From contig JBLMZJ010000078.1 of the NCBI GenBank assembly GCA_050258735.1, positions 1 to 64,000 on the forward strand: 64,000 nt of DNA. Reading direction: 5' to 3'. A program made the translations under genes and the position numbers. The stretch is from Syntrophomonas_A sp050258735. Lineage in GTDB: Bacteria > Bacillota > Syntrophomonadia > Syntrophomonadales > Syntrophomonadaceae. A model generated the notes under the pieces. That model ran no database searches. It saw nothing but the letters and a program-made list of their open reading frames with translations, and had not been told where the DNA came from. Shown one piece after another: positions 33,868 through 42,592 of the stretch. The stretch's first letter is position 1; every line of letters starts with the position of its first letter.

Positions 33868-34842
33868 CTACTTCAGCATATTGACGAAGGCCTCCAGGCG
33901 CAAGCGGCTGCGAGCATCAAGCTGACCGGGCTGATCTCCCTCCAGCGTAAGAAATGGCAGGTGCAGCTTTTCCCGGAAAACGATGTCTTCGATCTGCCTA
34001 AAACAAAAGGTCTGAGTATAGTGGATGATACCATCCACCTGCCTTAACTCAAGCTGCTCCTCTATATCTGGCAAACGGGCAAAAGCACCGTAGGGATAGG
34101 TATAATCCAGATACTGCTGGAATATGTCTTCGGCCGGGTTGGGCATGGAAAACTGCCGCTGCACCTCGTTAAAAACCACCCGGGCACCTAATGACTCCAG
34201 GTAGGGATAAAGATCTGTATAGATGGGGGGAACTCCTATATAAGCCAGACGTACATGTTCCTTGAAAGGCTGGCGCTGGCGGGCACTATCTATAAAATGG
34301 ATCAAATCCTCATCGAAACTGCGGGGATCACGATTGAAATCACTGGATGATACCAAAAAAAAATGGTTTTCCTGACCACTGACCAAATTATCCTGCCAGG
34401 TCATGCGGTCCAGCTCCTGCAGCCGGCTGCGAACTCCCTTGAGCTCGTCCCATACCCGGGCAACTCTTCCCAGATCAACGCCAAATCCTTCAGCCAGCCT
34501 GAGTATCGCCTGCTCCAGGTGTGCCCGGTCCCGGTCAAAAGGAAACGCGAAGGGTATGATGTTTTTATCCTTCAGCTGCAGTGTCTCCATCAATGCAAGA
34601 GTATTGCTGCAATCCCCTTGCATAACGGCAATTATCGCATCCAGCTCTTCCTGCAATGCTATTGCGTAGAGGCCTTTGATCCAGCCACAGGTATTGCGGG
34701 GATAGCCGGCTTCCTCGGTAGCGGCCACCAGGGCATGGGCCTGGGAACTACCGATGAATATGTTGTTGAGATCGACCGGTATCCGCCCGGCAGCCAGGAT
34801 CACTTCCACTGGTATACTGGTGGTAAACCCAACCGTACTCAT
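33868..34842 (-). CDS. 2-hydroxyacyl-CoA dehydratase subunit D (HgdB)-like protein
   Basis: 324-residue member of the HgdB/HgdC-partner superfamily. Candidate Fe-S cysteines lie in NTCGWIKG, GDCSNTLALMETL and TFCFRQIED, the usual three-Cys layout. It lies upstream of an activase and no second dehydratase subunit is present. A two-gene arrangement (activase plus one HgdB-like protein) is also seen for double-cubane-cluster proteins and E. coli YjiM/YjiL, so it may reduce a small molecule instead of dehydrating an acyl-CoA. It is somewhat short for either class. Substrate not assignable. Confidence 0.82.
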   Translation of the reverse strand: MSTVGFTTSIPVEVILAAGRIPVDLNNIFIGSSQAHALVAATEEAGYPRNTCGWIKGLYAIALQEELDAIIAVMQGDCSNTLALMETLQLKDKNIIPFAFPFDRDRAHLEQAILRLAEGFGVDLGRVARVWDELKGVRSRLQELDRMTWQDNLVSGQENHFFLVSSSDFNRDPRSFDEDLIHFIDSARQRQPFKEHVRLAYIGVPPIYTDLYPYLESLGARVVFNEVQRQFSMPNPAEDIFQQYLDYTYPYGAFARLPDIEEQLELRQVDGIIHYTQTFCFRQIEDIVFREKLHLPFLTLEGDQPGQLDARSRLRLEAFVNMLK

Positions 34843-34880
34843 CTTTGCTCCTTACTCGCGCTGATCCAGCCCGGATGAAG

Positions 34881-35684
34881 TCAATCCAGGCTGATCTTGT
34901 TCACATAATCTATGGTATCCCCAATGAGCAGTCTTCCCACCCGATAAAAAGACTCATCGTTGCCATTAACGTAAAATCTTCGCATCGGCGGCTCGCCCCG
35001 TTCGTTAAACAAACCCCTTTCAGCAAAGATCTGCTTCAAATCTTCTATGGTCTCACAAGATGGGTCGGCCAACTGTACTCCTGGCCCCACATATTCCTGA
35101 ATGGCCGGAGCCAGGAAAGGATAGTGGGTACAGCCCAGGACCAAGCTGTCGATCCCTTTTTGCATAAGAGGCTGCAGGTACTCCGCAACCGCTTCGCGAG
35201 CTTCCTCACTCTCCATCTTGCCCGCTTCTATCAGAGGGACAAATTTGGGACAGCCTACCTCAAATACGTCGAATCTATCATCGATATTCCTGATCTCCCG
35301 GGTATAGGCCAGGCGTTTGGTGGTGGCCATGGTGGCGATCACACCTATCTTGCCTTTCCGGGTTACCCGGGCAGCAGTCCTGGCCCCGGCTTTTAGAACT
35401 CCCAGGACGGGCAGGTCGAAGTCGCCTTCGATTAGTGGAAGTGTCGTGGACGAATGTGTGCCACAGGCTACCACTATGGCCTTTACCTGCTTGCTTAAAA
35501 GAAAAGCAATGATATCCCGCGCATAACCCATCAACTGCCACTCCTCTTTGCTGCCATAGGGAACATGTGCGGTATCACCAAAATATATGAAGCTTTCATC
35601 GGGCATCTGGTCCATCAATGCCTTTACTACGGTTAAACCACCCACTCCGGAATCAAAAATACCGATGGGATCGTTCCTGACCAA
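34881..35684 (-). CDS. murI: Glutamate racemase
   Basis: Cofactor-independent racemase supplying D-glutamate for peptidoglycan, about 267 residues. It shows IGIFDSGVGGLTVV, the two catalytic cysteines in VVACGTHSST and LVLGCTHYPFL, and the FGDTAHVPYG segment. A TTG at 35684 is 7 nt after AGAGGT and is chosen; a GTG three codons upstream overlaps the ribosome-binding site. It follows gerM, as racE does near gerM in Bacillus. Confidence 0.95.
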   Translation of the reverse strand: MVRNDPIGIFDSGVGGLTVVKALMDQMPDESFIYFGDTAHVPYGSKEEWQLMGYARDIIAFLLSKQVKAIVVACGTHSSTTLPLIEGDFDLPVLGVLKAGARTAARVTRKGKIGVIATMATTKRLAYTREIRNIDDRFDVFEVGCPKFVPLIEAGKMESEEAREAVAEYLQPLMQKGIDSLVLGCTHYPFLAPAIQEYVGPGVQLADPSCETIEDLKQIFAERGLFNERGEPPMRRFYVNGNDESFYRVGRLLIGDTIDYVNKISLD

Positions 35685-35893
35685 TTTCAACACCTCTGAG
35701 AATAGTTTTTTAAAGCTGCTTTTAAAGCAATAGTCTCATTAAAAGAATATACGATAAATGCCCGGCAAATAAATCAAACAAAAGGGGGTTGATATAATTG
35801 CAACCCACCCCCGAAACTGATAAATTCTGTGGACTTCCTTAAATAATGTATCACTTTTAGCCAACATATTCTACTTTTTCGCCATAAGCTCAA

Positions 35894-36508
35894 CTATATA
35901 CTGGTTCTGGGCTTGGCGGTCACAGGCAAAGACAAGTCCACTGCTCCCTGAAGAGTATCGACATCCTCTCCGTTGATCCTGAAACTTACTTCCTTGACTG
36001 AAGGAAACTGGCTTAGGGTGGCAGCAACCGAGTATACCAGCAGTCTTTCTGCCTGTTCATTCTCCAGGTTGGCGGCCTGACTGCTGAAATCCACAATGCA
36101 AAGTCCCTCCGGCTTGATATTTATGTCCAACAGCCGGGACCCCGAGGGAAACACCTTGCTCGAACCCTTTTGCGGACCCCTGATCAATTCCTGGATGGTA
36201 CTGCGGGCTATACCTTCAGTCCTGTCTATGGTCCTGGTCTCGACTACCAGACCCCGACCGTTGCTGGCAGCAAAGTAAAGCTTGATTTCCCTTTTGTCTG
36301 CCTGTATATTGTTCTTTTCCGATCCTTCAATAACCTTGAGCTTTACTTTTCCGGCCGACTGGTTGGAATCCAATCGGGGAGCTAGCTTTATCATATCCTT
36401 CCAGGACATGATCTCGGTACTGCTCTGCGGTATATCTTTGCAGCCTCCACTGATCAAACATATAGCCAGTACCACTACAGCCAATGCGATAATCATTTTT
36501 CTGGTCAA
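35894..36508 (-). CDS. GerMN-domain lipoprotein (GerM-like)
   Basis: About 204 residues. The signal peptide ends in lipobox LISGGC. A short spacer precedes a GerMN domain (EIKLYFAASNGRGLVVETRT, STIQELIRGPQKGSSKVFPS, INIKPEGLCIVDFSSQ). In Bacillus, GerM has two such domains and acts in sporulation and germination; here only one is evident. A TTG start at 36508 fits GGAGGGGGC. Neighbouring murI and rph repeat the Bacillus gene set. Confidence 0.85.
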   Translation of the reverse strand: MTRKMIIALAVVVLAICLISGGCKDIPQSSTEIMSWKDMIKLAPRLDSNQSAGKVKLKVIEGSEKNNIQADKREIKLYFAASNGRGLVVETRTIDRTEGIARSTIQELIRGPQKGSSKVFPSGSRLLDINIKPEGLCIVDFSSQAANLENEQAERLLVYSVAATLSQFPSVKEVSFRINGEDVDTLQGAVDLSLPVTAKPRTSI

Positions 36509-36587
36509 ACCCTCAGCCCCCTCCATATTCTTCCTTATCAATGAATACGAAGAAGCTTTGCCAAATATACCGCAGTGACAAAAAAGC

Positions 36588-36681
36588 GCTCTACAATCGG
36601 TTCCTTAGCAAATGCCTATACCCGCAAGGGGGTACGCCGCATCCCTTAGAAGCAAGCTTCAAGGGCTGCGCAGTCAGTACT
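36588..36681 (+). repeat. CAATCGGT repeat family, copy 1
   Basis: About 94 bp with CTACAATCGGTTCCTTAGC, AAATGCCT, GGGGTA, GCATCCC and AGCAAGCTTCAAGGG. It aligns along its length with 63775-63866. It abuts directly a copy of the GAAAATACGTATTAGAAC family. Confidence 0.65.
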
Positions 36682-36758
36682 TTATGAAAATACATGTTAG
36701 AACTTATCACCACTCCTAGCCAAGTGTTTTCAGTAAACTCTCGGTGCCCCCAGGGGGC
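36682..36758 (+). repeat. GAAAATACGTATTAGAAC repeat family, copy 2
   Basis: TTATGAAAATACATGTTAGAAC, then CACTCCTAGCCAAGTGTTTTCAGTAA-like sequence and a GCCCCCAGGGGGC hairpin end. It is diverged from the other copies and shorter in the middle. Confidence 0.65.
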
Positions 36759-36804
36759 ATATCAACCTGTCATATATACTGACAAGGAACTTAATTTCTA
36801 AAGT

Positions 36805-36833
36805 TAAAAAAAGAGAGCACCGAAAGGTGCTCT
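36805..36833 (-). terminator. Terminator after the VWA gene
   Basis: AGAGCACC (36814-36821) and GGTGCTCT (36826-36833) with a GAAA loop. The minus direction ends in a run of seven Us. A second hairpin, AAGCAAAC-CGC-GTTTGCTT, lies just upstream at 36855-36873. Confidence 0.85.
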
Positions 36834-36946
36834 TATGAAGGAGGAGTTATTAAAGCAAACCGCGTTTGCTTTCGACCGTTATTAATTTATATCCGAAGTT
36901 TGCAGGCAAGTTTGAACCACTTTGCCATCATTCCCCAAGCAGATCA

Positions 36947-38722
36947 TCAGGCCATATGCCTCTTGCTGTCCATCATATTTTTCTTCTCCGATCGAACGAT
37001 ATTTATCAAATTGTCCTTATTCAGATCGTCAACCAGATATAGGACCCCATTGGCCTTATCGGCCAGCTTCTCAAGGTAGAAACGGTTGGATTCAACCCCT
37101 ATACAGATAAAGCGGATCCGGTTCTGAGCCACATGCGATCCCGCTTCCAACCCGTCAGCCAATGCATCCATGGTCCACTTAGGAATATTGGGGATACCAT
37201 CGGTGATCAAAACCATCAGGGGATTGCGCACCCGGTTGTCCTTGATCAGGTTTACCGCCGTTTCGATTCCGTCCGCCATCGGGGTCAACCCGGCCGGGTT
37301 GATTGTCGAGAGACCCTTGGACAGTATTCGTTGGTTTTTTGTAAAAGGTACCACTACCGTACTGTTGCGTTCCTGGAAGGTCACCACCGCTACCTTTTCC
37401 TTGCCGGTCAACAGAAGATGTTCGGCCAGGAAACAGGCTGCCTGCCTCTTATCCCCCGCCATACTTCCGCTGGAATCAACGACCAGGCATACATCTATCG
37501 GAATATAGCTCTTTTTCTCGTAGTAATGAAGGTCTTCCTTCTTGATGGTTAAATGGCTGTCGCCCCGCGTATAGCTGTTCTTAGTGGCCTGTATAACCGT
37601 CTGAGGTACGGCTAAATCTCCTGACCAATTAGCTTCCGAATTGTTCTTGGTCTTATTCCGGTTGGTATATTGAACCGCTGACGACTGCTGTTCTACTTTG
37701 CCCAGCTTTTTGTAACGACCGCCGCTGCCCGGCATTTTCCGGGTATTGCGGCGGATCTCAGTCTCCAGTTCACACTTGTGATTGACCACAAAATCCTTGA
37801 GCTGCAGCCCCTGCTTGGTCATAACCTTACCAAACGGAGTGTCTTTTAACAGGCCCAATTCTTCCAGCTGTTCGATGTCATGTTCGACATCGCCCCACTT
37901 CTTCTTCTGCTGCTCTATACCCTTGCGTTTGAAGACATTGGTGGAATAGCTCTCCATAAACTCTTCGATCTCGTCTACCCCGCCAAATTTCTCCGCCAGC
38001 TTCAAAATAAGCTGATTAACATTCTCCTTGTCGGGCAGCTGTTTGGCATGCTGTCCCTTGAAATTCTTCCACGGCAGCTTGATATAGCCCGCGTAGCTCT
38101 CACGTTCTTCCTTCTGGTTGCCGTGGATGATGTTGCGCACCTTCGAAAGCTTTATCCCGGACTCCAGGACCACCGCCTCCATGGTTTCCGCAATGACATA
38201 TACCAGATAATACTCTTCCTTATTCAAGCGGGCCAGGACGTGGATATGATCCCACCCTTCTTCACCCTCATGATATGGCTTCACCACATTCTGAAACAGG
38301 TCATACATGATGCCCTTGCCCTGATTGGTGGTGATGAATATTTTATTGGCATATTCAACGACCATCTTAAATCGCTCATCTTCCGCATATTGAAGATGAG
38401 GATCCTTTTCCACAAAATGCTGTTCCAAGGCCCAGAATATGGCCCGGGCAACATCCCGCGGATCGATCTCGCCAGGCCGGTGATATACATCGATGTGGAC
38501 TACCTGATCAACATCCACATAATCAAGGTATTTTTTGCCGGCATCCCTATTGGTCAGGATCTTTATCTGGCCTTTCACTCTCTTTTCAGGCATACGGGCA
38601 TGAGCTTTACGGCTGACCACCGTACTCTCACCCAAGCGTATGCCCTGGTCCTGACCAAAATATAGATTAAGATAGTTACCTACCGAGGCTGCTTTATCGA
38701 CATTAGTGCCTTCACCCAACAT
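36947..38722 (-). CDS. VWA-domain protein (magnesium-chelatase ChlD/BchD-like)
   Basis: 591 residues. The N-terminal ~370 residues are helical with no obvious domain name. The C-terminal ~200 residues form a von Willebrand A domain with a complete MIDAS: DSSGS, Thr in AGLTPMADG, and ITDGIPN. It directly follows the AAA ATPase gene with an 18-bp gap. The pair has the architecture of the I and D subunits of metal chelatases or of MoxR-VWA chaperones. No large chelatase H/CobN subunit is nearby, so the substrate is unknown. Confidence 0.85.
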   Translation of the reverse strand: MLGEGTNVDKAASVGNYLNLYFGQDQGIRLGESTVVSRKAHARMPEKRVKGQIKILTNRDAGKKYLDYVDVDQVVHIDVYHRPGEIDPRDVARAIFWALEQHFVEKDPHLQYAEDERFKMVVEYANKIFITTNQGKGIMYDLFQNVVKPYHEGEEGWDHIHVLARLNKEEYYLVYVIAETMEAVVLESGIKLSKVRNIIHGNQKEERESYAGYIKLPWKNFKGQHAKQLPDKENVNQLILKLAEKFGGVDEIEEFMESYSTNVFKRKGIEQQKKKWGDVEHDIEQLEELGLLKDTPFGKVMTKQGLQLKDFVVNHKCELETEIRRNTRKMPGSGGRYKKLGKVEQQSSAVQYTNRNKTKNNSEANWSGDLAVPQTVIQATKNSYTRGDSHLTIKKEDLHYYEKKSYIPIDVCLVVDSSGSMAGDKRQAACFLAEHLLLTGKEKVAVVTFQERNSTVVVPFTKNQRILSKGLSTINPAGLTPMADGIETAVNLIKDNRVRNPLMVLITDGIPNIPKWTMDALADGLEAGSHVAQNRIRFICIGVESNRFYLEKLADKANGVLYLVDDLNKDNLINIVRSEKKNMMDSKRHMA

Positions 38723-38740
38723 GACACAACACCCCTTTCT

Positions 38741-39949
38741 CTATTCCTTCGGGGTTAACGTCTTCTCCGTATTGACCAATTCTCCTCGGTGCATGTCCTT
38801 GAGGGCACGGGCATTCTGCGCAAAGTATTCCTCTTCTTCCTCACGCGGTTTGTTTTTTCGGCCCCGGAAACTGAGAATCCCGTCCTTGTTGCCCCGTGAG
38901 TCAGTATCATTTATCATGCGCACCAGTGTATCACCATCGACACGGTGTTTTAATACCAGCGGGATCATATAAGTCACATCACTGATCTGCACCTTATCGC
39001 GATTCTTGATAACACTGTGCAGTACCGCACCTTGCTGCATAGCTTCAATAGCACGGATACTTTCCAGGTTATGTTTGATATACAAGCGCGCGATATAATT
39101 GCGGAGGAAATCCGGCAGACTGGTACGCTCATACATCTCCGCCCACTGTATTATCTGCTGGCGCAGAGCATCATGCTTGGCCTCATCGACCTGCTCAGCC
39201 TGTCTCAGTTGCCCCTTTTGCACCCTGTGCATGTGCGAGTTCTCCTCCAGCATATGGGAGAGCACGTCCAGGGAGTCTGGTCTGCCCATGTAACAAACCA
39301 TATCGAAGCGATCAGACAATTGACGACGAATCTCCTCCAGTGGGCCGGGATCTTCGTCCGGGTTCGATGCTGCCCATATTGAAACATTGACCGGTAGGTC
39401 TACTACCGGCAAACCAGCTTCCTCGATCTGCAGGTGACCGGGCTTATTGCCCATGACATCCAGCAGTATATCTGTTATCTCCGGTGAGGTATCAGCCAGT
39501 CGATTGATCTCATCAATGAATATGATTCCACGATGAGCCTGGGGGATTATACCGGGTAATAACTGTGCCTCGGGGTGCGACGAATCAGTCAATCTCGAGA
39601 GATCGATGCTGCCTGCAACCGTCCCCACCTTGGTCGAATGAGAAATTTCTAAAAAAGGCATTGGAATTATTTCTGTACCCAAAGCCTCGATTTGTTCAGG
39701 ACTCAAATCCCGATGATGCGGGCAATGTGGCATCTCCGGATCACAATTGTATATACATCCCTTTATTCTGGTTATCTTGGGGAGAATATGCCGGGACGCC
39801 CTCATTATAGTTGTCTTGCCGGTGCCCCTTAATCCTTCAGCGTGCAGATGTAAGGGTTCACCCACGTAACTGGATACGATGGACATGGTTACCAGATCAA
39901 ATAGGGCTTCATTGCCCTCGTAACGCTCCAACTTGTAAAACGGTATCAT
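38741..39949 (-). CDS. AAA+ ATPase (ChlI/BchI-like) with cysteine-rich insert
   Basis: 402-residue AAA+ motor. Walker A is GLRGTGKTT (about 39-47), Walker B is IIFIDEINRL and sensor 1 lies in IWAASNPDEDPG. Soon after Walker A is an insert with cysteines and histidines (CIYNCDPEMPHCPHH), which could bind zinc or an Fe-S cluster. The C-terminal ~40 residues are charged. It is transcribed upstream of and with the VWA protein gene, the standard I-D pairing. Remodelling or metal insertion is inferred from architecture. Confidence 0.87.
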   Translation of the reverse strand: MIPFYKLERYEGNEALFDLVTMSIVSSYVGEPLHLHAEGLRGTGKTTIMRASRHILPKITRIKGCIYNCDPEMPHCPHHRDLSPEQIEALGTEIIPMPFLEISHSTKVGTVAGSIDLSRLTDSSHPEAQLLPGIIPQAHRGIIFIDEINRLADTSPEITDILLDVMGNKPGHLQIEEAGLPVVDLPVNVSIWAASNPDEDPGPLEEIRRQLSDRFDMVCYMGRPDSLDVLSHMLEENSHMHRVQKGQLRQAEQVDEAKHDALRQQIIQWAEMYERTSLPDFLRNYIARLYIKHNLESIRAIEAMQQGAVLHSVIKNRDKVQISDVTYMIPLVLKHRVDGDTLVRMINDTDSRGNKDGILSFRGRKNKPREEEEEYFAQNARALKDMHRGELVNTEKTLTPKE

Positions 39950-40427
39950 GAGTCATCACTCCAATCTGAAAAGCCAGAAGTTCCGTACAGGTCCCATCAA
40001 AACAGTTGCTCCCTCCTGTATTCCTGTATCACTATATCTGTCCAATGTCCTCATATTGTTGCATCGGTAGGCTGCCGTTCCCTGCCGAGCCCCGTGGCTT
40101 CAACTCTCCTCCTTCCTTATTTACTCTATCAAAACGTTCTTCTTTTCTTACTTTACTATATATCATTTTGTGATTTATTTCTCTATGTCGGAGTCACTTC
40201 GTTGAATAAAATGGATAGTTTGCAGTAGCTTGTTACTAAAATAACAAAATGCCGGTTTCGATAAAATTCCCGTATTTTCTTGCTTTACTCACTTGTGCAA
40301 ACACCTTTGTTATTGAGGTTTTGTATACAAAAAACCTCCGGAAAGAGGGGTGGCCAAAATGCACTTTTTCTTCCTATTTGGTAATATTTTATTCCTCTGC
40401 CGTCGTAATAATGGTATAGACTCATAA
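39950..40427. other. 478-bp intergenic region with no clear gene
   Basis: No full gene was found. On the minus strand the leader of the AAA gene holds very short ORFs with purine-rich sites, including a 13-codon one (MGPVRNFWLFRLE) ending in the ribosome-binding region of the AAA gene. These are weak candidates. A hairpin GAGGTTTT (40315-40322) with AAAACCTC (40331-40338) may terminate the LytTR transcript. Confidence 0.4.
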
Positions 40428-41216
40428 TTAGACAATACCAAGCTTCTCTTTCAATGCCCTCGCCTTGGCTCGACTTAAAATGACATCCTTATCCAGGATA
40501 TTCAGATGCAGCATGTAGGAACCTTCAGTAAAGCTCACGATTTCTTTCACATAGTTCAGATTAACGATAAAAGCCTGATGAGCCCGGAAAAAACTGATAT
40601 TATTCAACCGGCCCTCCAATTCGTTCAGAGTATAACCGGTCAAATAGTCGCCGGAGGTGGTACAGATGTGCACTTTTTTCCCCTGGCTCTCACAGTAGAT
40701 GATATCATCCTGATTAAGCAGGCTGATCTTGCCCTTTTCGCGCACCGGCAGGCGGTTGGAATAGATCTCATAATTGCGGTAGCGTTCCAGGATAAAGTCG
40801 ATGCGTTCCTTCAGTTTGTGTTTTACTATTTCTTCAACCACATCGCGATGGGCTATGCGGGCCTTGGCCCTTTCGATGGTTTTCTCTATCCGGGTTTGCT
40901 CGATGGGCTTGACCATGTAGTCCAGCGCTGCAAGTTCAAAAGCCTCAACTGCCATATCCTTCTTTTGGGTTATGAAGGCGAACAATGGCGGTTCCTTAAG
41001 CTGATTCAGCTTGTAGGCCGTCTCCATACCGCCCATCTCTGGCATGCCGATATCCAGGAACACCAGATCGATTTTTCTTTCCTGACATAGCAGCAGTGCT
41101 TCAAGACCATGTACTGCCTCACCTATGATCTCAACATCCTTGATCTGCTCAAGAACGTATCGCAGTACTATGCGCTCTCTCTCATCATCGTCGACCACGA
41201 GAACTCTAACTGACAT
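40428..41216 (-). CDS. LytTR-family response regulator
   Basis: 262 residues. The N-terminal receiver domain (1-120) has the acidic pair VVDDDERE, phospho-acceptor Asp in DLVFLDIGMPEMGG, and the conserved Lys in DYMVKPIEQ. After a helical linker, a LytTR DNA-binding domain (about 155-260) shows DIIYCESQGKKVHI and FFRAHQAFIVNLNYVKEI. No sensor kinase gene is adjacent, so it is an orphan in this window. Targets unknown. Confidence 0.94.
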   Translation of the reverse strand: MSVRVLVVDDDERERIVLRYVLEQIKDVEIIGEAVHGLEALLLCQERKIDLVFLDIGMPEMGGMETAYKLNQLKEPPLFAFITQKKDMAVEAFELAALDYMVKPIEQTRIEKTIERAKARIAHRDVVEEIVKHKLKERIDFILERYRNYEIYSNRLPVREKGKISLLNQDDIIYCESQGKKVHICTTSGDYLTGYTLNELEGRLNNISFFRAHQAFIVNLNYVKEIVSFTEGSYMLHLNILDKDVILSRAKARALKEKLGIV

Positions 41217-41422
41217 ATGCCACCAAACTCCATATTATTATGGGTATATTCACCCCATTTTATTTAGCTGCTATTTATAAATATAAGAGATTTATCGCGC
41301 TAAAACAAGCTAAATATCGAATTTTACTATATTCTCCGTTATTATTCCCCTGTTTATAATCACTTTGCAAAGCTCAAACTATTTGCTAATCTGGTTTCAA
41401 GACATCAAGAAGGAGGAATTCC

Positions 41423-42298
41423 ATGCGTTACGAGGGGACTGTTTACCGCCCTCCCAGTGAAGCCGGAAGCTTGCTTATCCAGGCTACGATCGGCTGCCCT
41501 CACAACAAGTGCACCTTCTGTTCTATGTATAAGGGAACCAAGTTCCGTTTGAGATCAATAGAAGAGATCAAAGAAGATCTGCTAGCTGCCCGCGACTACT
41601 ATGGCGAATACGTCAGCTCGCTGTTCTTCCCGGATGGAAACACCATCATAATGAAAACCGATCAGCTGACGGATATCCTTGAATATGCGAGGAGCCTCTT
41701 TCCTCATCTGGAACGGATAACTGTGTACGGTTCTGCGCGATTTGTCAACCGCAAGAATCAGGAAGAGATCCGGAGGCTAAAGGCTGCTGGATTATCCCGG
41801 GTACACACCGGGATGGAAAGCGGTGATGACGTAGTCCTGGAAAGAATAAAAAAAGGGACTACTGCTGAAGAAATAACCGCGGCCGGAAAAAAACTTAAAG
41901 CGGCGGGGATCGATACCAGCGAATACTATCTGGTAGGTATCGGTGGACTGGAGCGAAGTAAGGAGCATGCTCTGGCCAGCGCGCGGGTCCTCAGTTCCTT
42001 CAGCCCTGATTTTATTCGCCTGCGCACCTTCGTTCCCATACCGGGCACGCCGATTTATGACGATTTTCAGAGCGGCACTTTCAAGCTTTTGAGCCCTTAT
42101 CAGGCATTGGAGGAGGTCAAACTCTTGATCGAAAACCTCGATTGCCAGAACAGCGTAGTGTTGAGCGATCACATTTCAAACTACTGGGACGTCAATGGTT
42201 TGATCCCTCGAGACCGCGGCAAAATGTTAATGGCGCTGGAACAGGCTCTGTCGATGGAGGAATCTTATTTCCGCCCTCCCCACCTAAGTCGTTTGTAA
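41423..42298 (+). CDS. Radical SAM protein
   Basis: 291-residue radical SAM enzyme. The cluster motif is CPHNKCTFC (residues 24-32), a Cx4Cx2C spacing, not the classical Cx3Cx2C; it is a recognisable subfamily feature, continuing SMYKGTKFR. GNTIIM and ESGDDVVLERIKKG match the Elp3/oxygen-independent coproporphyrinogen oxidase-like barrel. No auxiliary cluster is visible in the short C-terminus. Start ATG after GAAGGAGG. Substrate unknown; transcribed alone. Confidence 0.88.
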   Translation: MRYEGTVYRPPSEAGSLLIQATIGCPHNKCTFCSMYKGTKFRLRSIEEIKEDLLAARDYYGEYVSSLFFPDGNTIIMKTDQLTDILEYARSLFPHLERITVYGSARFVNRKNQEEIRRLKAAGLSRVHTGMESGDDVVLERIKKGTTAEEITAAGKKLKAAGIDTSEYYLVGIGGLERSKEHALASARVLSSFSPDFIRLRTFVPIPGTPIYDDFQSGTFKLLSPYQALEEVKLLIENLDCQNSVVLSDHISNYWDVNGLIPRDRGKMLMALEQALSMEESYFRPPHLSRL

Positions 42299-42336
42299 AA
42301 CAAAAATGGTCTCAAAACGGATAATATATCTCATTC

Positions 42337-42358
42337 TTGAGACAGTTGGCTGTCTCAA
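42337..42358. other. Perfect hairpin after the radical SAM gene
   Basis: TTGAGACAG (42337-42345) and CTGTCTCAA (42350-42358) with a 4-nt loop. No T-run follows, so it is either an mRNA-stabilising stem or a small repeat. Confidence 0.45.
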
Positions 42359-42483
42359 CATGGGTACTGTTTTTGATATCCAGTAATAATCAAGCTGTTT
42401 TAATGCCTTAATAACCTGATTTTTTATTTTTCGAATAAACCCGCTACACTGGCATAAAAATTGCATCTATTTCTTGGTTAGGG

Positions 42484-42555
42484 GGGATATACACATAGGG
42501 GTGTATAACCAATACGTTGCGGGGCTTGGAACGGCAAATAAGCCCCCTTTTTTTT
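42484..42555 (+). terminator. Paired hairpins ending in a strong terminator
   Basis: The first stem is TATACAC/GTGTATA (42488-42507), and the second is GGGGCTT (42521-42527) with AAGCCCC (42540-42546), followed by eight Ts. The T-run points to termination of a plus-strand transcript, either the radical SAM mRNA or a short RNA beginning just upstream. Confidence 0.65.
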
Positions 42556-42592
42556 GCTCAAAATTACTGACCGTCACCTGGGATCATCGCCC

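Noticed and set aside
42484..42555. Mini-ykkC/guanidine-II riboswitch
   Set aside because: One loop contains ACGG but the loops are too large and the paired ACGR hairpins are not present.
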